Shown one piece after another: positions 8,746-17,421 of a DNA stretch of 59,464 nucleotides; the stretch's first letter is position 1, and each line of letters starts with the position of its first letter. Source of the stretch: an uncultured Lachnospiraceae bacterium. GTDB taxonomy: Bacteria; Bacillota; Clostridia; Lachnospirales; Lachnospiraceae. Location of the stretch: assembly GCA_902762905.1 (NCBI GenBank), contig CACWQE010000011.1, positions 1 to 59,464 of the forward strand. Direction: 5' to 3'. Under the pieces are notes generated by a model, which was given only the letters and a program-made list of their open reading frames with translations, searched no databases and was not told where the DNA came from. The position numbers were made by a program, and so were the translations under genes.

Positions 8746-9678
8746 CTACGCTTCCTTTTTCCTCTGTGCGCTTAGATACAGACTCGCTAGAGTCTCGTAT
8801 CCGATTGCATTTGCCTTGACATCCTCCACATAGGATACATTCTTCTGGTCGATTCCCGCATACCTCTTCATAAGGACTGCTCCACCGCCAACAAAGGTGA
8901 TTGGCGTAGTCCTAATATTGATACCTCTCTCAGCAAGTTTCCTGAAGATACCCTTCGTGTACCCGGTAAGCTCCTTCACCATAATGTCGATAAACTCCTG
9001 ATCCAGTCTCACATCACCCTTAGTGATAAACTCACGAATCATATATTCGTCAATCTTCTCATTCGTCTGGGCTACGCATACCTCCTGAATCCTCCTCATA
9101 CAGGTGATGATACCGTTCGGGTCTGTCGCTATGGTTGCCTGATCCGGAACCCTGTCAATCACTTTCATAATATCAATCGTCCATGAACCAATATCAACCA
9201 CAATCTCCTGACCACTCATCTCCGGCAGCCTGTCTACTATCGCACCATAGCACTGTGGATAGACAAGCACATCCTCTATGAAGATAACAAACTCCTTCTT
9301 CTCATAACGGAAGCGCACCATACGGTTTTTTAAGAGATAATTGCGAAACGCTTTTTTCTCTGCACCGTATCTTCCAATAGGTAGACCTACAGCTAAAACG
9401 ATGTGATTCTTTCTGAGCGCCTCTGCGCCTCTTACACTTAACTCTCTTGCTATGGCTGCAAGAGTCAACAGATAGAAATTTTCATTACAGACTTTATCCT
9501 CCTGCACATTATTCCTATCTCCACCAATACGATAAAATTTGTTGTTAAAATCTAAAATGTTGTCGTAGACAATTGGTATATCAATGACAGGTGCAATTCC
9601 TGTTGTAAAACAGGTATGTGCCGTCTTAATCTGCATATTACCATGATCTACTCCAACAATCTGACTATTTGTATCCAT
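8746..9678 (-). CDS. parM: ParM/StbA-like actin-family segregation ATPase
   Basis: A 310-residue actin-fold protein. Phosphate-1 motif VGVDHGNMQIKTA is at the N-terminus, phosphate-2 motif VVDIGSWTIDIM is in the middle and the adenosine motif TFVGGGAVLMKRY is near the C-terminus, as in ParM/StbA and Alp proteins. The polymerising ATPase would push apart copies of an extrachromosomal element. On an ICE it may stabilise the excised circular form. ATG 9678 was chosen because GGAGG is 8 nt upstream; it begins 1 nt after the stop of the preceding gene, indicating coupling. Partnered with the following ParR-like gene. Confidence 0.8.
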   Translation of the reverse strand: MDTNSQIVGVDHGNMQIKTAHTCFTTGIAPVIDIPIVYDNILDFNNKFYRIGGDRNNVQEDKVCNENFYLLTLAAIARELSVRGAEALRKNHIVLAVGLPIGRYGAEKKAFRNYLLKNRMVRFRYEKKEFVIFIEDVLVYPQCYGAIVDRLPEMSGQEIVVDIGSWTIDIMKVIDRVPDQATIATDPNGIITCMRRIQEVCVAQTNEKIDEYMIREFITKGDVRLDQEFIDIMVKELTGYTKGIFRKLAERGINIRTTPITFVGGGAVLMKRYAGIDQKNVSYVEDVKANAIGYETLASLYLSAQRKKEA

Positions 9679-9679
9679 C

Positions 9680-9979
9680 TTAACTTCCTCCATTCTTGAA
9701 TCTTTTCTTATAATCATTCAGAATGGCTCTGATACAAAATCCAAAGCAGGTTCCTGCACTGTTGCTATAAGGACAGTTATCGCATTCCTCACTAACTGGT
9801 TCTATATTATCTGCGGTCTCGGGATAACCATTAATTATACAGAATCCATTTATAAAGCATTTATGACACTCGTCCTTATACATACAATCACGACAGCCAA
9901 AATGCGCTTTGAATTTCACTATACTATCTAGCCATTCACAGTTTGTAAGCTGTCTCTCTTTGCCACCTACATCACTCAT
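9680..9979 (-). CDS. Cys-rich 99-residue protein
   Basis: A small soluble protein with two cysteine clusters (CRDCMYKDECHKC and CDNCPYSNSAGTC, plus further Cys), suggestive of zinc or iron-sulfur binding. ATG 9979 follows AGGAGG by 11 nt; the longer frame to 10057 has no better start signal. The 3' end carries the GGAGG that serves the ParM-like gene, so the two are translationally linked. It is the first gene of the leftward par operon. I do not recognise a family, and a regulatory role in the operon is only a guess. Confidence 0.6.
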   Translation of the reverse strand: MSDVGGKERQLTNCEWLDSIVKFKAHFGCRDCMYKDECHKCFINGFCIINGYPETADNIEPVSEECDNCPYSNSAGTCFGFCIRAILNDYKKRFKNGGS

Positions 9980-10641
9980 CTTTAGGCATTCCTCCTTTAC
10001 TTGCAGGATTCCTGCCCCTAACGATAATATGAATTTAAGCTCGGGATACTTAAACACAAATGATGCAGATTACAGTCTCCTGCATGATTCATAACCTAAG
10101 GCGGTTATGTAAGTGTACTCCGACTGTCTCCAGTCCCTCTTACGCCCGTACACATAGGACCCACTACCACAATATGTTCGACATATTGTGGCGATGGCTA
10201 TTGCCATCCGTTGACACTTTCGTGTTCACGACGCCGTTTATCACGACTATCTCCTCTTATGCCATTGCGAGGATAAGGAATATCTTCTATCCCTCCGTGG
10301 GTTATTATCGCTCCGCCATGATAGCAACTTGTACTCACTTCATAATGAAGTGTCCGTGATTCGCTTGACCTTCACCGTTAAGTCCTTCGGTACACATGGC
10401 AAATCTTCGACTGATTACTGTCCGAAAACACACCGGAACTTTCCAACTTCGTGGGTGATATGAAACCTGACCGCCGATGTAAGAACATAACCATCAGATT
10501 TGTTTGTTGTACACATCATATCATACAGGTTTTAAAATCGTCCAACACTGTAATGGTGGCTATACCCACCATATGCCGGTGGTGCTCTTAATCCCCAAAA
10601 CACGATTCTCATCTCAAGATTTTCCCCCTTTCTGCCAAAAC
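9980..10641. other. Gene-free, hairpin-rich stretch at the element edge (possible structured RNA or origin)
   Basis: No supported gene lies between the Cys-rich gene and the rlmD terminator. The DNA is packed with inverted repeats: ATGCAG/CTGCAT (10063-10085), ATAACC/GGTTAT (10091-10108), a perfect 11-bp stem with a 3-nt loop (10167-10191), GATGGC/GCCATC (10193-10208), GACAC/GTGTT-like (10213-10226), CACTTCAT/ATGAAGTG (10336-10352) and GGTGG/CCACC (10555-10570). This density suits a large ornate non-coding RNA or a replication/transfer origin. The att site should also be near. Which of these is true cannot be decided by eye. Confidence 0.5.
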
Positions 10642-10689
10642 AAAAAAGACCTGACTACAATACCCTTTTGGTATCATAATCAGGTCTTT
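10642..10689 (-). terminator. Rho-independent terminator of rlmD
   Basis: In the leftward transcript a long stem built from AAAGACCTGA and its complement extends through GATACC/GGTAT, then runs into six U residues. It lies about 65 bp after the rlmD stop. Confidence 0.9.
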
Positions 10690-10752
10690 AAAAATCGTAT
10701 TCAATTCTCCAATGCCCTAAATATCAATGCTTTACTTATCTTTCTCATTCTT

Positions 10753-12363
10753 CTAGTCAGGCTTAACGAAGTGTCTTTTTTCTTCACCTACGGTCTTGTA
10801 GAATTCATCTACATCAACCTCCAAACGCACCGTATAATCAGGCTTTACGCCGATGTTGACCAACTGAACTACCGTCTCCACATGCCCGCTATGCCCGAAC
10901 TGATCCACAGCACACACCTTCTCTACCTCATATCCCGCTGCCACCAGCACCTTCACATCCCTTGCGAGAGTTGCCGGATCACAACTCACATACACGATTT
11001 TCTTCGGTGCCATCGTGATCATAGTGTCAAGTGCAACCTCATCACAGCCCTTACGCGGTGGATCAACCACAATCACATCTGCATATACACCGTGTTTCTT
11101 ATATTGCTCCGGCAGCACTTCCTCCGCCTTGCCAACGAAGAATTCCACATTATCAAAGCCGTTCATCTTCGCATTCTTTCTGGCATCATCAATTGCTTCC
11201 GGTATGATCTCAACACCCATTACCTTCTTCGCCTTCTGCGCTAAGAATAAAGAAATGGTTCCGATGCCGCAATAGAGATCCCATACCGTTTCATCACCAT
11301 GCAGATCAGCATACTCCAAAGCTTTACGGTACAATTTCTCTGTCTGTTCCGGGTTCACCTGATAAAATGACAGCGGATTGATCTGGTATTTGACATTACC
11401 AATATAATCCGTGATCGTATCCTTTCCCCAGATAGTCCTACACCGTGTACCGAGAATCCGGTTCGTCTTATCCTGATTCACATTAAGAGAAATGCTTGTC
11501 ATACCCGGAATATCCTTCAGACAGTCCACCAATTCCTGTTCTACATTTGCATACTTTCCACCATTCTTAGATGGAATCTGTCCGATCAATTCCGTTCCAT
11601 TGATAATCACACAAACCATGATCTCTCCGGTTTTCTTTCCTACTCTCGTCAATATATGACGAACCAGTCCACTGTGGTGTTCCTCCTCATACGGTTCTAC
11701 ACGGTATTCATCCATAAAAGAACGAAATCTCCGAATAATCTCATCATTGACCGGAGCCTGTAGATAACAGATATCCGTATCGATCACATGATGTGTACGA
11801 CCCGCATAGAAGCCGATCACAGTATGTCCGTCCTTATCCTTTCTAACTGGAAACTGTGCTTTATTCCGATAGCGGATGGCTGGAAAACTTTCCTTTACCC
11901 CTCGAATCTTCTCATCACCCAGCATATTGTTGTTCTCTTGTCCGTCTGCCTCTGTGCACAGATTATCTCCACTTTTGCTCAAGCAGACACTACCCATCCC
12001 AATGATCGGTTCCATGTTGCTTTCCACATCCGCAATTCCACCAATCCGCTTCAGGCAGTTCAGCACCTTGCTCTGCTTCCATTCCAACTGTTTCTCATAG
12101 CGAAGCTGCATGATAGAACAGCCTCCACACTGTCTTGCATGCGGGCAGATCGGTTCTACACGGTCAGCAGAAGGAGTCAGAATCTCCATCAGTCTGCCAT
12201 ACGCATAATTCTTCTTTGCCTTAATGATCTTGATTCTTGCCACATCTCCCGGCACCGCATCCTTCACAAATACCGCCATGCCATCAATGTGACCAATCCC
12301 CTCGCCTTCGTTTCCAATGTCCTCTATTGTAATCTCATATTCCTGATTCTTCTCTAAACTCAT
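10753..12363 (-). CDS. rlmD: 23S rRNA (uracil-C5)-methyltransferase, RumA/RlmD family
   Basis: A 536-residue enzyme that methylates a uracil C5 of 23S rRNA using S-adenosylmethionine. The N-terminal TRAM domain (YEITIEDIGNEGEGIGHIDG) is followed by the iron-sulfur cysteines (CPHARQCGGC). The SAM domain has WDLYCGIGTISLFLA, and the C-terminus has DPPRKGCD and the nucleophile motif YVSCDPATLARD. About 40 extra residues between the Fe-S region and the central domain (around SVCLSKSGDNLCTEADG) make it longer than usual. A TATAAT box lies 21-26 nt before the ATG. The exact target (U1939, U747 or both) cannot be read from sequence. Its 3' end borders the mobile element. Confidence 0.92.
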   Translation of the reverse strand: MSLEKNQEYEITIEDIGNEGEGIGHIDGMAVFVKDAVPGDVARIKIIKAKKNYAYGRLMEILTPSADRVEPICPHARQCGGCSIMQLRYEKQLEWKQSKVLNCLKRIGGIADVESNMEPIIGMGSVCLSKSGDNLCTEADGQENNNMLGDEKIRGVKESFPAIRYRNKAQFPVRKDKDGHTVIGFYAGRTHHVIDTDICYLQAPVNDEIIRRFRSFMDEYRVEPYEEEHHSGLVRHILTRVGKKTGEIMVCVIINGTELIGQIPSKNGGKYANVEQELVDCLKDIPGMTSISLNVNQDKTNRILGTRCRTIWGKDTITDYIGNVKYQINPLSFYQVNPEQTEKLYRKALEYADLHGDETVWDLYCGIGTISLFLAQKAKKVMGVEIIPEAIDDARKNAKMNGFDNVEFFVGKAEEVLPEQYKKHGVYADVIVVDPPRKGCDEVALDTMITMAPKKIVYVSCDPATLARDVKVLVAAGYEVEKVCAVDQFGHSGHVETVVQLVNIGVKPDYTVRLEVDVDEFYKTVGEEKRHFVKPD

Positions 12364-12383
12364 ATCTCATACCACGCAATCAT

Positions 12384-12389
12384 ATTATA
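12384..12389 (-). promoter_or_regulatory. Minus 10 box of rlmD
   Basis: TATAAT on the leftward strand, 21 nt upstream of the rlmD start. The matching minus 35 (GTGGCA-like at 18 bp) is weak. Confidence 0.5.
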
Positions 12390-12647
12390 GTGTTGGAACA
12401 AAAAAACTGCCACAGTTTACTGCATTGCTATGCATTTTGTAACCCTGCAAACATTTACAATTCCATGTATTTACAATACCACAAAGCCCCTTAATAATAA
12501 AGCACGATTTATGTCCCGATTATTTATTATCTGTTTCACAACACAATATAATATTTGTAGACATTATCCGACAAAAATTATATAATTATTGTACATGTAA
12601 CTTATAGAACCTGTATAAATGATCGTGCATGTTCTTATCAGATACGA

Positions 12648-12716
12648 TATAATGATAACAATTCACTTGCTTGCAAGGGTGAATTGTTAAGTATGATCAT
12701 GAGCGATGCTCATGAT
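12648..12716 (+). promoter_or_regulatory. Promoter and two leader hairpins before the YdjI-like gene
   Basis: A TATAAT box at 12648-12653 has no good minus 35, suggesting an activator or an alternative sigma factor. Two palindromes follow: ACAATTCAC/GTGAATTGT (about 12658-12688) and ATCATGAGC-GAT-GCTCATGAT (12696-12716). A second weak TATAAT is at 12581-12586. The rest of 12364-12647 is A+T-rich with nothing else recognised. Confidence 0.4.
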
Positions 12717-12760
12717 ATAACGATCATTTTACATGACTACCATTTAAAAGGAGAAGATTT

Positions 12761-14113
12761 ATGGGATTAATTAAAGCAATTTCCGGTGCCATCCGTGGCG
12801 TAACCGCTGATCAGTGGAAAGAGTATTTCTACTGCGATTCCCTTGACACCGATGTATTAGTAACCAAGGGGCACAAAAGAACCAACAGCCGGTTTGGTTC
12901 TGGCAACAAGGGCAATGACAATATCATTACCAACGGTTCCGTTGTTGCGGTAAATGAAGGCCAGTGTATGATCATCGTAGATCAGGGTAAGGTCGTAGAG
13001 TTCTGTGCCGAAGCCGGCGAATTCTTATACGATACTTCATCTGAACCAAGTTTATTGTTTGGTGATCTCGGTGACAATGTTTCAAAGACATTTGCTCAGA
13101 TCGGTAAGCGTTTTACCTTTGGCGGTGATACCGGAAAGGATCAGCGCGTATATTTCTTCAACACGAAAGAGATCATGGGTAATAAGTACGGAACTGCCAA
13201 TCCGGTTCCTTTCCGTGTAGTGGATACGAACATTGGATTGGACGTTGACATTTCCGTTCGCTGTAATGGTGAGTATTCTTACCAGATCTTCGATCCAATC
13301 CTGTTCTATACTAACGTATGTGGTAATGTGACTGAAGAATACACTAGAGATCAGATTGACAGCCAGTTAAAGACTGAGTTAATGACTGCACTTCAGCCTG
13401 CATTTGCGCAGATCTCTGCTATGGGAATCCGTTACAGTGCCATTCCTGCCCACACCATGGAAGTGGCAGATGCACTGAACAAAGAACTATCCGAAAAATG
13501 GGGACAGTTAAGAGGTATCCGTGTTGTATCCTTTGGTGTGAATACGATCAAGGCTTCAGAAGAAGATGAGCAGATGATCAAAGAGCTTCAGAAGACCGCT
13601 GTTCTCCGTAATCCGAATATGGCAGCCGCTACCTTAGTTGGTGCTCAGGCAGAGGCAATGAAGTCCGCTGCTTCCAATACTTCTACCGGACCTATGATGG
13701 CATTTGCCGGTATGAACATGGCAAATATGGCAGGTGGCATGGATGCAAACTCTCTGTTTGCTATGGGACAGCAGCAGAATAATACACCACCTACTTCACC
13801 AGCCCCTGAAACCCCTAGTCCTGCGCCAAGTGCTCCAGCAGCAGATTCCTGGACCTGTTCCTGCGGAACTGTGAATACAAGCAAATTCTGTTCCAACTGT
13901 GGTTCTCCAAAGCCTGCACCTGTTGAAGGCTGGACTTGTTCCTGTGGTGCTGTGAACCAGGGTAAATTCTGTTCAGAATGTGGTGCAAAGAAACCTGCCG
14001 GTGCTCCATTATATCGTTGCGACAAATGCGGATGGCAGCCGGAAGATCCAACTCATCCACCAAAATTCTGTCCAGAATGCGGTGATATCTTCGACGAGAA
14101 TGATATTCAATAA
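12761..14113 (+). CDS. YdjI-like SPFH-domain protein with C-terminal zinc ribbons
   Basis: A 450-residue protein. Residues about 1-300 form an SPFH/virion-core-like domain (YFYCDSLDTDVLVTKG, MGIRYSAIPAHTMEVADALN) as in Bacillus subtilis YdjI. A Pro/Ala linker then leads to three zinc ribbons (CSCGTVNTSKFCSNC, CSCGAVNQGKFCSEC, CDKCG...CPECG). In B. subtilis, YdjI is soluble and links PspA to the membrane proteins YdjG and YdjH in an envelope-stress complex. The next two genes here are YdjG- and YdjH-like, which supports the call. A pspA gene is absent from the window. The start follows AAGGAGAAG closely. Confidence 0.85.
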   Translation: MGLIKAISGAIRGVTADQWKEYFYCDSLDTDVLVTKGHKRTNSRFGSGNKGNDNIITNGSVVAVNEGQCMIIVDQGKVVEFCAEAGEFLYDTSSEPSLLFGDLGDNVSKTFAQIGKRFTFGGDTGKDQRVYFFNTKEIMGNKYGTANPVPFRVVDTNIGLDVDISVRCNGEYSYQIFDPILFYTNVCGNVTEEYTRDQIDSQLKTELMTALQPAFAQISAMGIRYSAIPAHTMEVADALNKELSEKWGQLRGIRVVSFGVNTIKASEEDEQMIKELQKTAVLRNPNMAAATLVGAQAEAMKSAASNTSTGPMMAFAGMNMANMAGGMDANSLFAMGQQQNNTPPTSPAPETPSPAPSAPAADSWTCSCGTVNTSKFCSNCGSPKPAPVEGWTCSCGAVNQGKFCSECGAKKPAGAPLYRCDKCGWQPEDPTHPPKFCPECGDIFDENDIQ

Positions 14114-14124
14114 ATGACAATAAA

Positions 14125-14167
14125 ACGGGGTAATTATGCAACATAAGCCGTTACATAATTACCCTGT
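14125..14167 (+). terminator. Intercistronic stem-loop between YdjI- and YdjG-like genes
   Basis: Arms GGGTAATTATG and CATAATTACCC flank a 15-nt loop and are followed by a short T-rich stretch (ATCTTTATT). It is likely a partial terminator or mRNA stabiliser that lowers expression of the downstream genes. Confidence 0.5.
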
Positions 14168-14208
14168 ATCTTTATTCAGACATATTATGCACAACGTAGG
14201 AGGATAAC

Positions 14209-15309
14209 ATGGACGATTTGAATGATATGAATATCGTGGACACCAAAGAAGAGACTGACAAGAAGTGTCCACAATGTGGCGGTGTCATGGACTTTGACCC
14301 TGCTTCCGGCAAAATGAAATGCCCTTACTGCGAATATGAAGAAGCAATTCCGGTAAAAAAAGATAAACCAAAGAAAGCACAGGAATTAGATTTTCTATCC
14401 GCTACCAAGACAGCTAACAAAGACTGGGGTGTTGCCACCAAGACGGTTCTTTGTAAAGCCTGTGGTGCAGAATCCATCTACGATACAATGCAGACTGCAG
14501 CGGTGTGCCCATTCTGTGGTTCCAATCAGGTTATGGAAGCCAACGAGCAGGATACGATTGCTCCCGGCGGAGTTGTTCCATTTTCTATCAGTGATAAAGA
14601 AGCTTCTGAATTATTCAAGAAGTGGATCAAGCGAAAATGGTTCTGTCCAAAGCTTGCCAAAGAAAGTGCCAAACCAAAGCGTTTCAACGGAATCTACTTA
14701 CCATATTGGACCTTTGACAGTAACACTACTTCCTCTTATAAAGGGGAATACGGAATCAATCATACCCGCAAAGACCGCGATGGTAATACACACGTAGAGA
14801 CTACATGGCACCACACTTCCGGTACCCATACCGAATTCATCAATGATGAACTGGTACTTGCGACTTCAAAGCACGATATGTATATGCTTCGCCAGTTAGA
14901 ACCATTTGATACTGAAAAGAATAAAGCCTACAAGCCGGAATATATCGCAGGCTTTGTTGCAGAACGTTATTCCTTAGGATTAAAAGATGCATGGAAACAG
15001 GCCATGAAATTAATGAAGGAACGGATTACCCGACATGTTGCCAATGAGATCCGCACGGAACACAATGCAGATGATACCCGTAACATCCGCTTAGACACAG
15101 ATTTCCGGGATATTACATATAAGTACCTGTTGCTACCGATCTGGGTTTCCAACTTCAAATATAACGATAAGGTATATCAATTCATGGTAAATGGTCAGAC
15201 TGGCAAGGTAGCCGGAAAGACCCCTCTGTCTATTCCAAAGATTGTGATTACTGTGATTGCAATTATCGCAATTATTGCACTGTTATACTATCTCGGTGTA
15301 TGGAACTAA
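14209..15309 (+). CDS. YdjG-like zinc-ribbon membrane protein
   Basis: A 366-residue protein with two N-terminal zinc ribbons (CPQCGGVMDFDPASGKMKCPYC and CKACG...CPFCG), a central soluble domain with aromatic motifs such as YLPYWTFDSNTTSSYKGEYG, and one C-terminal transmembrane segment (about residues 343-362). This is the architecture of B. subtilis YdjG, a membrane partner of PspA/YdjI. AGGAGG is 5 nt before the ATG. It is 12 bp upstream of the YdjH-like gene, so they share a transcript. Function is inferred from the Bacillus complex. Confidence 0.82.
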   Translation: MDDLNDMNIVDTKEETDKKCPQCGGVMDFDPASGKMKCPYCEYEEAIPVKKDKPKKAQELDFLSATKTANKDWGVATKTVLCKACGAESIYDTMQTAAVCPFCGSNQVMEANEQDTIAPGGVVPFSISDKEASELFKKWIKRKWFCPKLAKESAKPKRFNGIYLPYWTFDSNTTSSYKGEYGINHTRKDRDGNTHVETTWHHTSGTHTEFINDELVLATSKHDMYMLRQLEPFDTEKNKAYKPEYIAGFVAERYSLGLKDAWKQAMKLMKERITRHVANEIRTEHNADDTRNIRLDTDFRDITYKYLLLPIWVSNFKYNDKVYQFMVNGQTGKVAGKTPLSIPKIVITVIAIIAIIALLYYLGVWN

Positions 15310-15321
15310 AAAGGAGAACCT

Positions 15322-16083
15322 ATGAAATATTTACCAGCTATTATTATCCTATTGCTTCTGTTGGCAATTGTAGGTGCAGTCTATTATCTGGTCTACCGGA
15401 TCAAACAGAAAACGCAGGAATTATCACGTACTCTGTTTGGAACATCAGACATTACAAAAGCAGCATCCCAGATGAAACAGGAATATGCATCCACTCCTAA
15501 GTCGGTATCTGCCATGACCAGTCTGTTGCTGCCTAAGATCGTAGCAGACTTTCCGGACTTTCAATATAACGAGATGAAGGATCGGGCAGAGAATGTACTT
15601 ACCTCTTATCTAAGAGCCATTACAGAACGCAATCCAAGCCGCTTAACAGACGGCACTACAGAATTAAAGCAACAATTAGAAAATCATGTTGAAATGTTAT
15701 TCGCTAACGGACAGCATGAACGATACGATCAGATACACATTCATCGTACAGAGATCAATCAGTATCGTACAACTGCCGGAAGATGCATCATTACCTTTCA
15801 GACATCTTTAGAATGTTATCACACGATCACAGATTCCAATGGAAATATAACAGAAGGATCGAGCGAATATAAATATCAGACCAAGTTTAATACCGATCTG
15901 ATCTACATTCAGGATCGTGATCTTGTTGAGAATGAATTAGATCACGCATTAGGATTGAACTGTCCGAACTGCGGTGCACCAATCTCTTCCTTAGGTGCTA
16001 AAGTTTGTGAATACTGCGGTACCGCAATTGTAGAACTGAATATCCATGCATGGAGCTTCAGTCATATTGAAGAATTATATTAA
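15322..16083 (+). CDS. YdjH-like membrane protein with zinc ribbon
   Basis: A 253-residue protein. An N-terminal transmembrane helix (about residues 4-26) is followed by a Tim44-like soluble domain (about 75-205) and a C-terminal zinc ribbon (CPNCGAPISSLGAKVCEYCG). This matches YdjH of the Bacillus PspA-YdjGHI membrane complex. AAGGAG lies 6 nt before the ATG. It is the last gene of the three-gene rightward operon, which ends at a clear terminator at 16091. Confidence 0.8.
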   Translation: MKYLPAIIILLLLLAIVGAVYYLVYRIKQKTQELSRTLFGTSDITKAASQMKQEYASTPKSVSAMTSLLLPKIVADFPDFQYNEMKDRAENVLTSYLRAITERNPSRLTDGTTELKQQLENHVEMLFANGQHERYDQIHIHRTEINQYRTTAGRCIITFQTSLECYHTITDSNGNITEGSSEYKYQTKFNTDLIYIQDRDLVENELDHALGLNCPNCGAPISSLGAKVCEYCGTAIVELNIHAWSFSHIEELY

Positions 16084-16090
16084 GACTAAG

Positions 16091-16126
16091 AATGAGCAGG
16101 TAATATAATAACCTGCTCATTTTTGT
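16091..16126 (+). terminator. Rho-independent terminator of the YdjI-G-H operon
   Basis: A perfect stem ATGAGCAGGT/ACCTGCTCAT with a 9-nt loop is followed by TTTTTG, directly after the YdjH-like stop. Confidence 0.9.
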
Positions 16127-16170
16127 GCCTGCACGGAATTTCAAAGCAATTATCTTCTTCTTTGCAAAGT

Positions 16171-16202
16171 AAAAAAGCGGTTGCATAAGCAACCGCTTTT
16201 TT
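16171..16202. terminator. Bidirectional terminator, mainly for msmX
   Basis: AAAAAAGCGGTTGC-ATAA-GCAACCGCTTTTTT is a perfect stem with T tracts on both strands. It lies 16 bp beyond the msmX stop and also backs up the upstream rightward operon. Confidence 0.92.
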
Positions 16203-16217
16203 GGGGAAAGCAAGAGA

Positions 16218-17330
16218 TTAATCTAAAATCTTCTGCTCTGTTTCTTTATCAAAGATATGAATCTTGCTTAAGTCGAATGCTAACTGTACTGTATCACCAG
16301 GTCTAGCTGTTGTACGAGCATTAACTCTTGCAGTAATATCAAACTGATCAATTGTGAAGTATAAGTAAACTTCAGCACCTAACATCTCGTAGATAGTAAT
16401 TCTCGCATCAATGATACTCTCTGGAGAAGACTCAAGGAACAACTGCTCATCATGAATATCCTCTGGACGAATACCTAATACAACTTCCTTATCAATGTAA
16501 TTCTGCTCAACTAAGATCTGTGCCTTTGAATCAGGAATCTTGATTGAGTGAGAACCAAACATTAATAATACGTCTGCACCAGACTTAACAACCTTACACT
16601 CGATGAAGTTCATTGGTGGCATACCCATGAATCCTGCTACGAATAAGTTGGTTGGCTTGTCATATAAGTTCTGAGGAGTATCTACCTGCTGGATGATACC
16701 ATCCTTCATAACTACGATTCTTGTACCAAGTGTCATAGCCTCGGTCTGGTCATGTGTTACATAGATGATAGTTGTCTGTAATCTCTGATGTAACTTAGAA
16801 ATCTCAACACGCATCTGAACACGAAGCTTAGCATCCAAGTTTGATAAAGGCTCATCCATCAAGAATACCTTAGGCTCACGAACGATTGCACGACCCATAG
16901 CTACACGCTGTCTCTGACCACCTGATAAAGCCTTAGGCTTTCTATCAAGTAAGTGCTCAATATCAAGGATCTTAGCAGCCTCATGTACCTGCTTATCAAT
17001 CTTCTCCTTTGGAACTTTTCTTAACTTAAGACCAAATGCCATGTTATCATATACAGACATATGTGGATACAAAGCGTAGTTCTGGAATACCATTGCGATA
17101 TCTCTATCTTTAGGCTCTACATCGTTAACCATCTTGTCACCGATCCATAACTCACCTGAGCTGATATCTTCCAAACCTGCGATCATACGAAGTGTAGTAG
17201 ACTTACCACATCCTGATGGTCCAACGAAGATGATGAACTCCTTGTCTTCAATCTCAAGATTAAAATCCTTAACAGCATTGAAACCGTTTGGATAAATCTT
17301 GTAAATATTTTTAAGTGATAAACTAGCCAT
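16218..17330 (-). CDS. msmX: Multi-sugar ABC transporter ATPase, MsmX/UgpC family
   Basis: A 370-residue ATPase of carbohydrate importers. It has Walker A GPSGCGKST, the signature LSGGQRQRVAMGRA, Walker B VFLMDEPLSNLDA, the switch histidine in VTHDQ, and a C-terminal regulatory TOBE-like region (VVLGIRPEDIHD). MsmX-type ATPases serve several sugar permeases at once. Consistent with that, no permease or binding-protein gene is adjacent. ATG 17330 was chosen over 17336 because AGGAGG is 8 nt upstream and the protein then starts with the family-typical MASLSLKNIYK. It ends at a strong terminator. Confidence 0.93.
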   Translation of the reverse strand: MASLSLKNIYKIYPNGFNAVKDFNLEIEDKEFIIFVGPSGCGKSTTLRMIAGLEDISSGELWIGDKMVNDVEPKDRDIAMVFQNYALYPHMSVYDNMAFGLKLRKVPKEKIDKQVHEAAKILDIEHLLDRKPKALSGGQRQRVAMGRAIVREPKVFLMDEPLSNLDAKLRVQMRVEISKLHQRLQTTIIYVTHDQTEAMTLGTRIVVMKDGIIQQVDTPQNLYDKPTNLFVAGFMGMPPMNFIECKVVKSGADVLLMFGSHSIKIPDSKAQILVEQNYIDKEVVLGIRPEDIHDEQLFLESSPESIIDARITIYEMLGAEVYLYFTIDQFDITARVNARTTARPGDTVQLAFDLSKIHIFDKETEQKILD

Positions 17331-17421
17331 TTTCATTTCCTCCTTGAGTTGTAAATATTTTCTGCTGACTAAATCATAGTGTTATAATACCTCATTTACC
17401 ATTCAAAAGAAATATTATTAT

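Larger units (their letters stand above)
1..10640. mobile_element. One end of an integrative/conjugative-type element (left end outside the window)
   Basis: A run of leftward genes typical of Clostridia ICEs: DUF3991/toprim protein, RadC-like protein, DUF5688 protein, giant SpaA-type LPQTG adhesin, and a ParR-like/ParM-like pair. It stops 3' of rlmD, and chromosomal genes follow. Related 23S rRNA uracil methyltransferase (rum) genes are known integration sites of ICEs and ICE-like phages in streptococci. No relaxase, coupling protein, VirB4 or integrase lies in the window, so they would have to be to the left. The right boundary is uncertain, somewhere between 9980 and the rlmD terminator at 10642, and no att repeat can be checked here. 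That this is an ICE rather than another element is inference from gene content. Confidence 0.6.

Noticed and set aside
10060..11244. Rightward frames over the hairpin block and the rlmD 3' end
   Set aside because: No ribosome binding sites, odd composition, and the second one lies antisense to rlmD.
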